Origin: Phycisphaerales bacterium
Lineage (GTDB): Bacteria; Planctomycetota; Phycisphaerae; Phycisphaerales; UBA1924
Direction of reading: 5' to 3'
NCBI GenBank assembly: GCA_020831775.1
Contig: JAFIFZ010000077.1
Coordinates: forward strand, 1 to 64,000
DNA length: 64,000 nucleotides
Part shown: one piece after another, positions 18,259 through 26,273 of the stretch
Layout: each line of letters starts with the position of its first letter
How positions within the stretch are numbered: the first letter of the stretch is position 1
Position numbers and translations under genes: made by a program
Notes under the pieces: generated by a model
Seen by the model: only the letters and a program-made list of their open reading frames with translations
Database searches by the model: none
Told to the model about the DNA's origin: nothing

Positions 18259-18287
18259 AAAAAACACCGCGGCTTCGGTGGCCGCGG
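18259..18287 (-). terminator. Minus-strand intrinsic terminator between two plus-strand genes
   Basis: On the minus strand: CCGCGGC, loop CACCGAA, GCCGCGG, then TGTTTTTTG. On the plus strand no T-run follows the stem. No minus-strand gene lies nearby to need it. It may stop antisense transcription coming out of htpX, or act only as a leader hairpin for htpX. Confidence 0.55.
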
Positions 18288-18310
18288 CTCGACAACAGGA
18301 ACACTCGGCC

Positions 18311-19147
18311 ATGACGGCGTTTGTCAACAACATCAAGACGGTGGTCCTGCTCGGCGGCCTGACGGGCCTGCTCGTCGCCGTCGGCGGGATGATCGGGCGG
18401 GAGTTCATGCTCCCCTTCCTCATCATGGCCCTGGTGATGAACCTCGGGGCGTGGTTTTTCTCCGACAAGCTCGCGATCGCCGCGATGCGGGGCAAGGAGC
18501 TCGACGAGAACACCGGGGGCGATCTCTACCGCATGCTGGTGCGTCTGAGCGAGCGTGCGGGGCTGCCGCGCGTGCCGAGGCTGTACATCAGCCCGCACGA
18601 CGCGCCCAACGCCTTCGCGACCGGGCGCAGTCCTTCGAAGGCGGCGGTCTGCTTCACGCAGGGCGCGCTGGACCTGATGAACCCGGCGGAGCTCGAGGGC
18701 GTGATGGCCCACGAGCTGGCGCACATCAAAAACCGCGACACGCTGATCTCGACGGTTTCGGCGGTCGTCGCCGGCGTGCTCGCGTTCATCGCCCAGTGGG
18801 GCCTGCTGCTCGGCATCGGGCGGGGCGGGCACGGCAACCCGCTGGTGATGTTCGTCGTCATCATCATCGCGGCGGTGGGGGCGGCGGTGCTCAAGAGCAT
18901 GATCAGCCGCGCCAGGGAGTATGTGGCCGACGCCGACGGTGCCAAGATCGCCGGCTCGCCGTACGGGCTGATCTCGGCGCTCGAGCGTCTGGACGCGTAC
19001 TCCAAACGCATCCCGCTGCGCCAGCCGAACCCGGCGCAGAACAGCCTGTTCATCGTCGAGCCGCTGACGGGCGACGCCGTGAACCGGCTCTTCGCGACGC
19101 ACCCGCCGGTGGCGGAGCGGGTGAGGAAGCTGAGGGAACTGGGGTAG
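18311..19147 (+). CDS. htpX: HtpX-like membrane zinc metalloprotease
   Basis: 278 residues. Membrane helices at about residues 12-28 and 31-52, then the zinc motif HELAH (H134 and H138) within MAHELAHIKNRDTLIS, then two more helices, with the third zinc ligand Glu in SRAREYVADADGA. The FATGRSP and FATHPPVAERV motifs also fit family M48B. It degrades misfolded membrane proteins in the inner membrane. Start ATG 18311. Normal length; stands alone between the TauE-like gene and a dispersed repeat. Confidence 0.95.
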   Translation: MTAFVNNIKTVVLLGGLTGLLVAVGGMIGREFMLPFLIMALVMNLGAWFFSDKLAIAAMRGKELDENTGGDLYRMLVRLSERAGLPRVPRLYISPHDAPNAFATGRSPSKAAVCFTQGALDLMNPAELEGVMAHELAHIKNRDTLISTVSAVVAGVLAFIAQWGLLLGIGRGGHGNPLVMFVVIIIAAVGAAVLKSMISRAREYVADADGAKIAGSPYGLISALERLDAYSKRIPLRQPNPAQNSLFIVEPLTGDAVNRLFATHPPVAERVRKLRELG

Positions 19148-19185
19148 GCGGCGGAGCCGCCCGGGCGCAAGGCGCGGGGCGGGAA

Positions 19186-19220
19186 GGACGCCGATCCCTG
19201 AGCGAAGCGAAGGGTCGGGT
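19186..19220 (+). repeat. Dispersed repeat copy (GGACGCCGATCCCTGAGC family)
   Basis: 35-bp copy with core GGACGCCGATCCCTGAGC followed by AAGGGTCGGGT; the ends can pair (CCGA-CCCT with AGGGTCGG). Other copies lie at 47786-47820, 47902-47935 (inverted) and 55332-55366. This one lies downstream of htpX. Confidence 0.65.
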
Positions 19221-19341
19221 GCGCCCGTGCTTGAAATCTCCGAGGATTTCGTGCGTTTTCGGCCGCGCTCGGTGCAATGGTCTCCGGCGGGCCGCGTTTT
19301 ACACGGGTGGCGGGGTCCGCCGCGACGACATGGGGGTTTCC

Positions 19342-20262
19342 ATGCACGGTGTTGCGATGGCGGTGGGGGCTGCCGCGGCGGTGGTCGGAGTGATCGCGAT
19401 CTCGGCCGCGCTCCGCTCGGGAAGTGCTGACGCGGAGGACGAGGTCGCAGAGGCCCGGCTCGAGGCGGCGCCGGCCGTCGGCAGCGCCGAGCCGATCCCT
19501 CCGGGCCCGGCGATCACCGAACCCGAACCCGAGGCCGAGACGGACGGATCGTCCCGCAGCGGCCGCCCCGAACCGGCGATCGACATCCCGCACGCCCTCG
19601 CGATCGACCCCGAGCTCGACGCCCAACTCGAAACCCAGCTCCGGCGTGACGAACGGAGGGACGAGGCGATGCGCAAACTGTTCGCCAGCGACGTCGAGCC
19701 CAGCGAGGACGAGCTCGCCCGCATGCGCGCGTTCCAACGCTACGCCGAGGCGAGCCGCGTCGACCAGATGCGCACCTTCATGGGGTACGCGTGGGGCGGC
19801 CAGCTCCCGCTGACCGACGAAGAGTTGCTGGCCTACGACGAGGTCGCACGGCAGCGGTCAGACGAAGCCCGGCGCGAGATCATGCAGGAATTCCTTCAGC
19901 GCGAGGGCGTCGGCTCGTTCGCCGAGCTCTCGCCCGAGCAGCGCCGGGAGCTCGGCTCGATGCAGCGCGTTGCGGCGCAGCACACGCAGCGGGACTTCAT
20001 CAACCGGTTCGACTCGTCGGGCGACGGGCGCCTGTCGGACGCGGACCGCGAGCGGGCAGCCACCGAGATCCGGCGCCGGATCGGCGTGATGCAGAGCCTC
20101 CGCCTGATCGACCTGAACAACGACGGCAAGATCAGCCCCGCGGAGATCCGCCACTACCTCGTTCGTTTCAGCCGCGCCGACCCGACGGCCGACCTCAACG
20201 GCGACGGCGTGGTGGACGCCCGCGACCTCCAGATCCTGAGCGAGCTGATCTCGACCGACTGA
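19342..20262 (+). CDS. EF-hand protein, membrane-anchored (second of a paralogous pair)
   Basis: 306 residues from MHGVAMAVGAAAAVVG. This ATG is preferred to one 12 bases upstream because the 16202 paralogue aligns to it, and the TGGCGGGGTCCGCCGCGAC leader is shared too. The order is hydrophobic anchor, acidic disordered linker, helical core with LAYDEVARQRSDEARREI, then three calcium loops (DSSGDGRLSDAD, DLNNDGKISPAE, DLNGDGVVDARD). The first loop of the paralogue (the DEDGDG site) is replaced by ASDVEPSEDEL and lost. Probably exported; function unknown. Confidence 0.8.
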   Translation: MHGVAMAVGAAAAVVGVIAISAALRSGSADAEDEVAEARLEAAPAVGSAEPIPPGPAITEPEPEAETDGSSRSGRPEPAIDIPHALAIDPELDAQLETQLRRDERRDEAMRKLFASDVEPSEDELARMRAFQRYAEASRVDQMRTFMGYAWGGQLPLTDEELLAYDEVARQRSDEARREIMQEFLQREGVGSFAELSPEQRRELGSMQRVAAQHTQRDFINRFDSSGDGRLSDADRERAATEIRRRIGVMQSLRLIDLNNDGKISPAEIRHYLVRFSRADPTADLNGDGVVDARDLQILSELISTD

Positions 20263-20421
20263 GGTGCGATTCGAGCGGTAGAGCAGTCGAGCGGGCGAGA
20301 GAGATGGCTGGCGACGGGTCCGGTCCGCCGCTCCCCTGATCGCCTGCTCACGCCCTCCACCCTCCAGCCCCCGGCCTCAGGACTGGTGGCTAGGATGGGC
20401 CGCCGGGCGATCTCTCCCGGG

Positions 20422-20508
20422 GGTGCGGTGGCCGAGCGGTTGAAGGCACACGACTTGAAATCGTGCAGGCCCGAAAGGGTCTCGTGGGTTCGAATCCCAC
20501 CCGCACCG
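20422..20508 (+). tRNA. tRNA-Ser (anticodon TGA)
   Basis: 87 nt class II tRNA. Acceptor stem GGTGCGG pairs with CCGCACC, discriminator G. Anticodon stem CACGA / TCGTG encloses loop CTTGAAA, anticodon TGA at 20456-20458, which reads UCN codons. A long variable arm (GGCCCGAAAGGGTC) and GTTCGAATC T-loop are present. CCA is not encoded. Confidence 0.97.
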
Positions 20509-20829
20509 TTCGATCGCCCCGCCGCGCCCCGCAACGCCGTTGCGTGAGCCGTCGTCCGCGGCCCGCCTGACCGGCCCCGCCGCGATCGTTATAGGACTAT
20601 CACGGCCCGCCATCCGCCTGAATTACCCCAGATCCCGCATCAACAGGCGCATCACCCCTTGTGCTCGATCGGGAACGCCGGTAATGTTTCCTTGCGGGAT
20701 AACTCGTGGGGATCCGGTTCTCATCAGGCCAACGGCTGTCGGGGGGACCTCCTTTCACAAGTCATCGCCGAGTCCGCTTTGGTGCGGATTTGACCATGGG
20801 TTTGCCTTGATTTGGCAGGAGAGAAAGAA
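20509..20829 (+). other. 321-bp upstream region of the PEP-CTERM-like gene
   Basis: No gene is seen. This is the tRNA-Ser 3' flank followed by the promoter and leader of the gene at 20830; GGAGAGAAAGAA just before the ATG is a good ribosome binding site. No promoter hexamers stand out clearly enough to call. Confidence 0.5.
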
Positions 20830-21459
20830 ATGAAGAAGTGTCTGCTCGCAGGAACTGTGGCGCTCGTGGCGACCGCAGGCGTCGCCTCGGCCAACTCGCT
20901 CACCACGCTGTTCACCAGCAACAACGGCGGCAATGAGGGCTGGGGTGTCTTCTTTGATGTCGACATCGTCAACCCCGACGGCCTGATCTTCGATCAGGTC
21001 GACATCAACGCCCGCGGCTCCACCGGCGTGTCGATCGGTGTCGAGGTCTACATCATCGCCGGCAGCTCTGATTTCGGCAATGTCAACGGCCCCACCAACA
21101 GTTCGGCCGGCTGGACCCTCGTCGGCACCGGCTCGGGCATCAGCGAGGCCAGCGATGTCCCCACGCCGGTGGTGCTCAACAGCAGCTTCACGCTGCTGCC
21201 GGGCCTCTACGGCATGGGTATCCGCACCACGGGCCTGGGCCAGAACTACACCAACGGCACCGGCGCCAACCAGTTCTTCGCCAACAGCGACCTGGAGCTC
21301 AGCCTCGGCAATGCCCGCAACGACGCCAGCGGCTTCGGTGGCAGCTCCTTCTTCCCCCGCGTCTGGAACGGCACCCTGCACTACGAGGTCGTGCCCGCCC
21401 CGGGCACCGCCGCCCTGCTGGGTCTCGGCGGCCTGGTGGGCCTCCGCCGCAGGCGCTGA
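20830..21459 (+). CDS. Secreted PEP-CTERM-like sorting-domain protein
   Basis: 209 residues. Signal peptide MKKCLLAGTVALVATAGVASA, then a beta-rich domain of about 160 residues (GVSIGVEVYIIAG, SSAGWTLVGTGSGI). The tail reads VPAPGTAALLGLGGL, then VGLRRRR: a Pro-rich motif, a membrane helix and an Arg cluster, the PEP-CTERM-like exosortase-recognised pattern common in planctomycetes. The mature domain resembles the N-terminal domain of the protein at 1-792. Likely a surface or matrix protein. Start set by a strong GGAG and by the signal peptide. Confidence 0.85.
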   Translation: MKKCLLAGTVALVATAGVASANSLTTLFTSNNGGNEGWGVFFDVDIVNPDGLIFDQVDINARGSTGVSIGVEVYIIAGSSDFGNVNGPTNSSAGWTLVGTGSGISEASDVPTPVVLNSSFTLLPGLYGMGIRTTGLGQNYTNGTGANQFFANSDLELSLGNARNDASGFGGSSFFPRVWNGTLHYEVVPAPGTAALLGLGGLVGLRRRR

Positions 21460-21490
21460 TCGCCCTTTCGCGGTAAACCCAACTCCACCG

Positions 21491-21521
21491 AGCACCCCCC
21501 GGCCCAGCCGGGGGGTGCTTT
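21491..21521 (+). terminator. Intrinsic terminator of the PEP-CTERM-like gene
   Basis: AGCACCCCCCGGC, loop CCA, GCCGGGGGGTGCT, then TT. The 13-bp perfect stem lies about 30 bases after the stop codon. The T-run is short, but the stem is very strong. Confidence 0.8.
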
Positions 21522-21668
21522 GCTGCGCACGCGCGGGGGTGTGCTCCGCCCCTCGCCGTTCGATCGCCGCCTTGCGTGCCCGGGGACGGGATCGGCCGCA
21601 ATACGCAACAACCGACACCGGTGTTGATCCGCCCAACCCGAGCAGCCGCCGACCGGTAGGCTGGCGGC

Positions 21669-23645
21669 ATGGACGCGGCAGACCGCAAAACGCTGAAGAA
21701 GGACGACTCCCGGTGGGAGCGTGGGGACTGGGAGCACGACCCGAAGGAAGACCCGGATTGGAACGATCCGAGTCTGCTGCGCCGTCGGATCGGCACGCGC
21801 GAGGAACTCGAAGCCGTCGCCGACGCGATCGTGCGGGGGTACGAGATCAGGGACACCGATCCGGAAGGCAATGACCAAGCGATCGTCACGGAGCTCAGCA
21901 AAGACGATAGACAATCAGTTCGGGGGTCGCCGACGCACGCGATCGGGCGGCAAGTGATTGTCGAAGACCTTCGTGCTCTCATCGAGGCGGCGCAGCGCCA
22001 TCCGGATGTTCGCCTCGCCCGCTTCGAAGAGAAGGAAGATGAAGCGGGCATTCTCCGGGTCACCCGCCGATGGGTGACCAACCGGGACGGGACCGAACTC
22101 ACCGAGGAAACAGACTGCACAACGCTAGCGATGTTTGGCTGTGTGGTGGAGCGGGCCTGTCGTGAGCCGAATTCCGACAAACGATACTGGTTTTACGTCG
22201 GTGTTGCGTTGTCAGCGACCGTCCGCTTCAACGGTGCAGCGTTCTTTCTGGCCATCTGCTTCGGAGGTGCTGCGGAGTTCAAGGCTGCTCACTTCTGTGG
22301 CGATGCGGACTTCCGGACCACCCGCTTCGGTGGGCATGCGGACTTCCTAGACGCTCGGTTCTGCAGTGCCGCTGATTTTCGGATCACCCGCTTCTGCAGC
22401 GATGCAATCTTCCGGAGAACCCGATTTTGCGGGAACGCGGACTTTTTGGTCGCGTGCTTCTGCGGAAGAGCGGACTTTGCGTGTGCACGTTTCAGCGGTG
22501 CTGCGACTTTCTGGGACGCCCGATTTTGCGGTGTCGTGGAGTTCGGGTACGCGGAGTTCAATGCGGCTAGCACAATTAGCGGCGACCTGCGTAAAGCAGA
22601 CATTCGAGATGCATTAATCACGCATCCGCGTAAGTATCTGTGGCTTGGTCGCATTCCTTTGCTGCAGAGGTTGTGTGCAAGATTATCGAGATTGCGTGGT
22701 ATCGCGGCCAAAACCCTACATCTTAGTCCAAGGCAGTTCAGGCAGAGAAAGGTGACTGGTTGGGCAGGTGTCCGTTCAAAGGGTGAGCTGTCGATTCTGT
22801 CGCGGATTTCTGTTGTCGCGATTATACTGGTTCCGCCTATTGCAAGTGTGTGGCCAGCGATTCGCGCCGGCGTGATCGGTTACAACCGTGCGGTCGATAA
22901 CGCTGCAGAGCTCCTTTTGTCAAGCGCGGAATCGCTGGATGCCGCGGTATATCGTTTGTCAGAGTTGGACGATTTGGATGAGTCGGCGTTACTGCGTGCG
23001 GAGGCAGAGGTCAACGCTGTGATCGAGAACGTCATTGATTGGAAGCATCAGTTCAAATCGATGGCAATCGATCATCAATACCTTCCTGTGACCCTTGCGT
23101 TTGCATTCTTTGCAGCTTTTTGTGTGACACTCGCGCAATTTATGTACCAGACTTGGGTCCCGCAGATGATCCGCCGTTATGACGAGGAAGACTTTGTGAG
23201 GTCGAAACACCAGGAATTCACTGATGATGAACATGAAGTGGTCCGGCGGGACATGCTCAGCGAGGCATGCGAGGCACTGGAAGCCGCTGCTCGCCAAGAT
23301 CGCTTCAGCAACGCGAACTTGGTCCTCCGTCATGGTCAGTTGGTCTGGATTCCGCCGCGAAACCAGCTCGATTGGTTCGAGGACGGTGATCTGAAGAGGT
23401 TCATGGAAGCGGAGAAGTCAGATGGAGCGCCGTCGATTCCTGTCTGGTATGTCCGCGGCAAAGAGCGAGCCCGTATCGCGATCGAGGAAGGGGCGCGGGC
23501 GAGGTATTGGTGCGAGTCGCGCAAGCACATTTTTAGGGCGCGGATCTGTACATGGCTGTACCGGGTCGGCGTATGGCTTGTGCTGGGAGTGCTCGTGTTT
23601 CAGGCGTGGAACATCTTGAAAGCTGCGGGCGTGCCATGGTTCTAA
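21669..23645 (+). CDS. Pentapeptide-like repeat membrane protein on lower-GC DNA
   Basis: 658 residues. The N-terminal ~170 are charged and soluble. Residues about 175-300 hold roughly a dozen 11-12-residue repeats of the form ADFxxxRFCG, Phe-rich and similar to pentapeptide-repeat (right-handed beta helix) proteins but with frequent Cys at the turns. Two membrane helices follow (ISVVAIILVPPIASVWPAI at ~380 and LPVTLAFAFFAAFCVTLAQF at ~475), then a soluble region and a last helix (VGVWLVLGVLVFQAWNIL). The middle and 3' part is visibly AT-richer than its neighbours and contains two of the nine ACGT sites I found. Probably acquired; function unknown. Confidence 0.65.
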   Translation: MDAADRKTLKKDDSRWERGDWEHDPKEDPDWNDPSLLRRRIGTREELEAVADAIVRGYEIRDTDPEGNDQAIVTELSKDDRQSVRGSPTHAIGRQVIVEDLRALIEAAQRHPDVRLARFEEKEDEAGILRVTRRWVTNRDGTELTEETDCTTLAMFGCVVERACREPNSDKRYWFYVGVALSATVRFNGAAFFLAICFGGAAEFKAAHFCGDADFRTTRFGGHADFLDARFCSAADFRITRFCSDAIFRRTRFCGNADFLVACFCGRADFACARFSGAATFWDARFCGVVEFGYAEFNAASTISGDLRKADIRDALITHPRKYLWLGRIPLLQRLCARLSRLRGIAAKTLHLSPRQFRQRKVTGWAGVRSKGELSILSRISVVAIILVPPIASVWPAIRAGVIGYNRAVDNAAELLLSSAESLDAAVYRLSELDDLDESALLRAEAEVNAVIENVIDWKHQFKSMAIDHQYLPVTLAFAFFAAFCVTLAQFMYQTWVPQMIRRYDEEDFVRSKHQEFTDDEHEVVRRDMLSEACEALEAAARQDRFSNANLVLRHGQLVWIPPRNQLDWFEDGDLKRFMEAEKSDGAPSIPVWYVRGKERARIAIEEGARARYWCESRKHIFRARICTWLYRVGVWLVLGVLVFQAWNILKAAGVPWF

Positions 23646-23649
23646 TTTC

Positions 23650-23774
23650 GTGCCACCGACCTCTGCTCGGAGAGGTTGGTACCCGTTGATGCCCGCATCT
23701 CGGCATTGAGCTTGCAAAAATGCAGGAACTGCATCGATCCGGGAGCACCGACCTCCTTCGGAGGTCGGTGGCAC
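23650..23774. repeat. Inverted-repeat element with 14-bp perfect ends (GTGCCACCGACCTC family)
   Basis: GTGCCACCGACCTC at 23650-23663 is repeated as its exact complement at 23761-23774, enclosing about 97 bases. Each end can also fold by itself; the right end forms a 10-bp hairpin (ACCGACCTCC, TTC, GGAGGTCGGT at 23747-23769). A related copy lies at 5869-5900. It fills most of the gap between two convergent genes. It could be a small non-autonomous mobile element, a REP-like repeat or a double terminator. Confidence 0.6.
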
Positions 23775-23801
23775 GCGGGACCCCTCTGGGCGTGCGGCTT
23801 G

Positions 23802-25451
23802 TCACGCCGTCTCCATCACCTCGCTCACCTGATTCAACACTTCCGACGCGACCTGGTTCACGCCGTAGCCTCGCGGCAGTCTCACGAACGGCTTGCCGTG
23901 GGCGTCGCAGAGGGCTTTGACATTCTCGAAGCAGTGGCTCGACCAGCGGATCGCGAGCATCACCAGGTCGACATCGTCGCGGATCACCTGCGAGGCGAAG
24001 TTGTCGATCGGTTCGTGGGGGCGGGTGGCGATCCAGCGGAGTTCGGCGAGGTTCAGCCCGTCGCGGAGGGCGTCGCGGGAGCGCGGGCGGCACTGGCCCC
24101 CGATGATGACGGCGACCTTGCCCTTGAGGAGTGCCGCGGCTTTCTCGGCCTCGGGCGAGCGGGTCTCCCGCCTCTGCTGGGGGGGCTGGTCCGCCTCGGT
24201 GCGGGCGAGGTGCTCGTCTGCGAATCGCACGGCCTCGCCGACGCGCCCGGGCAGGTCGTCTGCGGGGGGCAGGTCGTCGAGCATGCCGATCAGCGCGTCG
24301 CGGATGCCGGGGTCGGAGGGTTTTAAACCGAGCTCGATGAGGCGTTCGACGGTCTCGACGAGGGTGTCGGTCTGGGTGCGCTTCTCGTCGGCGTCGAAGT
24401 CGTCCCAGCGTTTTGCGATGTAGCCGAGCTTGTTGAGGTGCTGGCGCCGGTGCTTGGCGAAGGAGACGACCTGGTCGAGCTCGTCGGCGATGGCGCCGAT
24501 GCGTTCCTGGCGGTCGGTCCAGAGGGCGGGGTCGGCGGGGTCGCTGAGGCGCATGTGGCGCGCGATGTAGATCTGGTCCTCGAAGACGCGGGTGCGGAGC
24601 CAGTTGAACGCGTCGTCCTGGTCGGCGTCGGGGAGGAAGCCGAGGCGGTCGAGCTGCACGCGCAGGGCCGAGCAGGACTCGGCGAGGAGCTCGTAGGCGC
24701 GCTCGAGGAAGCCTTCGGGGGCGCTGTCGTGCTCGATGATGTGCATCGTGAGGGCGAAGGCGTCGGCGACGCATTCGTAGTTGCCCGCGGCGTCGTCGAG
24801 GGCCCGGTCGTCGGGCAGGGAGGCGTAGGGGTCGAGCATCCAGGCGTAGCAGTTGGGCAGGTCGCGGGCCCGTTCGATCAGCGCCTTGTCGGTCGGGGCG
24901 ATGTGGTCGCGGAGGTCGGCGCCCTCGTCGATGCGTCGGCGGCGCTCGATCGCCCAGCGGGCAGCCTCGGCCTTGAGCCGGGCCCGGGCGACGACGGTCT
25001 GCGGCGGCGCTGCCTCGGGGCGGGCGGGCTTGGCCGGTTCTCGCTGGGGCTCGGGCGGACGCGGGGCCTCGCCGGTGTCGGGGACGGAGATCTCGGCGCT
25101 GGGGGCGTCGCCGATGTTGAGCGAGACGCGGGCCATTTTCGCCGGGGCCCGCTTGGGCTCGGGTTCGGCCTTCTGCGCGGGGGCCGGGCCGGCCACGGTC
25201 TCATTCGGGCTTTGGACGGAAGCCTCGTCGGTCAGCCAGCGGAGGACGCGGGCGAAGGCGCCGCGGAACTCCTCGTCGGCGGAGAGGGACTTGAGGCGGT
25301 CAAGGATCAGCGCGGCGTCGCGGAGCGGCGGCGGAGAAACGGGGGCGGGCGCGGGGCCCCTCCCGTTCGACGGCGCCCCGGCGTCCCGCTCGCCCCGTTC
25401 GCTCCCCTCGACCTGTACGGCTGTCTTGTGGTGTTGGGGCTCGGCAGGCAA
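23802..25451 (-). CDS. DUF2325-like C-terminal domain protein with long helical N-terminal part
   Basis: 549 residues, TTG start (GAGAGG 10 bases upstream). The first ~170 residues are Pro/Ala-rich linker with a helical piece (LILDRLKSLSADEEFRGAFAR). Residues about 175-430 are helical and acidic with Tyr/Trp patches (CYAWMLDPYASLPDD, HMIIEHD region). The C-terminal ~100 residues match DUF2325: AVIIGGQCRPRSRDALRDGL, DDVDLVMLAIRWSSHCFENV and a GKPFVRLPRGYG end. DUF2325 is a Rossmann-like domain of unknown role. The long fused N-terminal part is not one I recognise. Confidence 0.7.
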   Translation of the reverse strand: MPAEPQHHKTAVQVEGSERGERDAGAPSNGRGPAPAPVSPPPLRDAALILDRLKSLSADEEFRGAFARVLRWLTDEASVQSPNETVAGPAPAQKAEPEPKRAPAKMARVSLNIGDAPSAEISVPDTGEAPRPPEPQREPAKPARPEAAPPQTVVARARLKAEAARWAIERRRRIDEGADLRDHIAPTDKALIERARDLPNCYAWMLDPYASLPDDRALDDAAGNYECVADAFALTMHIIEHDSAPEGFLERAYELLAESCSALRVQLDRLGFLPDADQDDAFNWLRTRVFEDQIYIARHMRLSDPADPALWTDRQERIGAIADELDQVVSFAKHRRQHLNKLGYIAKRWDDFDADEKRTQTDTLVETVERLIELGLKPSDPGIRDALIGMLDDLPPADDLPGRVGEAVRFADEHLARTEADQPPQQRRETRSPEAEKAAALLKGKVAVIIGGQCRPRSRDALRDGLNLAELRWIATRPHEPIDNFASQVIRDDVDLVMLAIRWSSHCFENVKALCDAHGKPFVRLPRGYGVNQVASEVLNQVSEVMETA

Positions 25452-25537
25452 CGGCAGGGTACCTCTCTTGAGGGGTGAACGGCGCGTCCCTCAGCTCGGA
25501 ATCCCCCCGGTTCGGCCGGACGGCTGACAGGGTGGTG

Positions 25538-26245
25538 TCAGTCTGTGTCTCGTTCGGTGGGGCGTTCGTCACGCCCGGTCCGCTCGGCCAACTCACTATA
25601 GAGAGCCTCGACCTCCCGGCGGAGGCGCTCGAGGGCGGCGTCGGGTCCGTCCTTCATCAGCTCGTCGGGCGGGATGGGGTTGCCGTAGGCCACGCTGATG
25701 CGCTGCCCGATGATGAAGGGGCGCTTCCGCGAGCGTGGCCAGGCTTGGTAGGCCCCCGCGATGGCGACGGGGAGGACGGGGCAGTTGGCCCTCTTGACGA
25801 GGAGGGCGGCGCCGCGTTTGAACTCGTGGACATTGCCGTCGGTTGTGCGGGCGCCCTCGGGGAAGACGAGGACAGCGCAGCCTTCTTTGAGCTTTTTGAG
25901 CGTGGTTTTGATAGCGCCGGTGTCGGCCTCGTCCTGGCGGAGGGGCACGGCGTTGAGCGTGCGGATGAGCCATGCGAACAGGCGTGATTTGAAGAGGCCG
26001 ACGCGCGCGACATAGTCGAGGTGGCGCCCCGGGATGCCGGCGCCGATCATCGGCGGGTCGAGCATCGACTGGTGGTTGGCGACGATCAGCAGCGGGCCGG
26101 TCGTGGGCACGCGCGAGGCGTGGAACGCGCGGTAGCGGAACGCCAGCATCGCGAAAAAGACCGTGAGGATCCGCAGCGTGCTGTAGATCAGGACCCGCCC
26201 GCCCGGGTTGGTCGGGTGCAATCTTCGTAGGAATTTCGGTGTCAC
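25538..26245 (-). CDS. plsC: 1-acylglycerol-3-phosphate acyltransferase (PlsC family)
   Basis: 235 residues, GTG start. Catalytic HX4D motif is NHQSMLD (H58 and D63) and the substrate motif is FPEG (128-131, within VLVFPEGART). An N-terminal hydrophobic helix (ILTVFFAMLAFRYRAF) anchors it to the inner membrane. It acylates lysophosphatidate to phosphatidate in phospholipid synthesis. It follows cmk by 28 bases on the same strand; the cmk-plsC pairing is common in bacteria and supports co-transcription. Confidence 0.93.
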   Translation of the reverse strand: MTPKFLRRLHPTNPGGRVLIYSTLRILTVFFAMLAFRYRAFHASRVPTTGPLLIVANHQSMLDPPMIGAGIPGRHLDYVARVGLFKSRLFAWLIRTLNAVPLRQDEADTGAIKTTLKKLKEGCAVLVFPEGARTTDGNVHEFKRGAALLVKRANCPVLPVAIAGAYQAWPRSRKRPFIIGQRISVAYGNPIPPDELMKDGPDAALERLRREVEALYSELAERTGRDERPTERDTD

Positions 26246-26273
26246 GCTCTGACGGTAGGACGGGAGCGGGGGA

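Noticed and set aside
17497-20262. One very long plus-strand frame running through the TauE-like and htpX genes into the second EF-hand gene.
   Set aside because: Its first 600 residues are a GC-driven shadow of two well-recognised genes; only the part from 19342 is a real protein.
22200-22560. Short tandem DNA repeats that could suggest a CRISPR array.
   Set aside because: They are imperfect ~30-bp units in frame with a protein repeat (ADFxxxRFCG), with no identical repeats or spacers.
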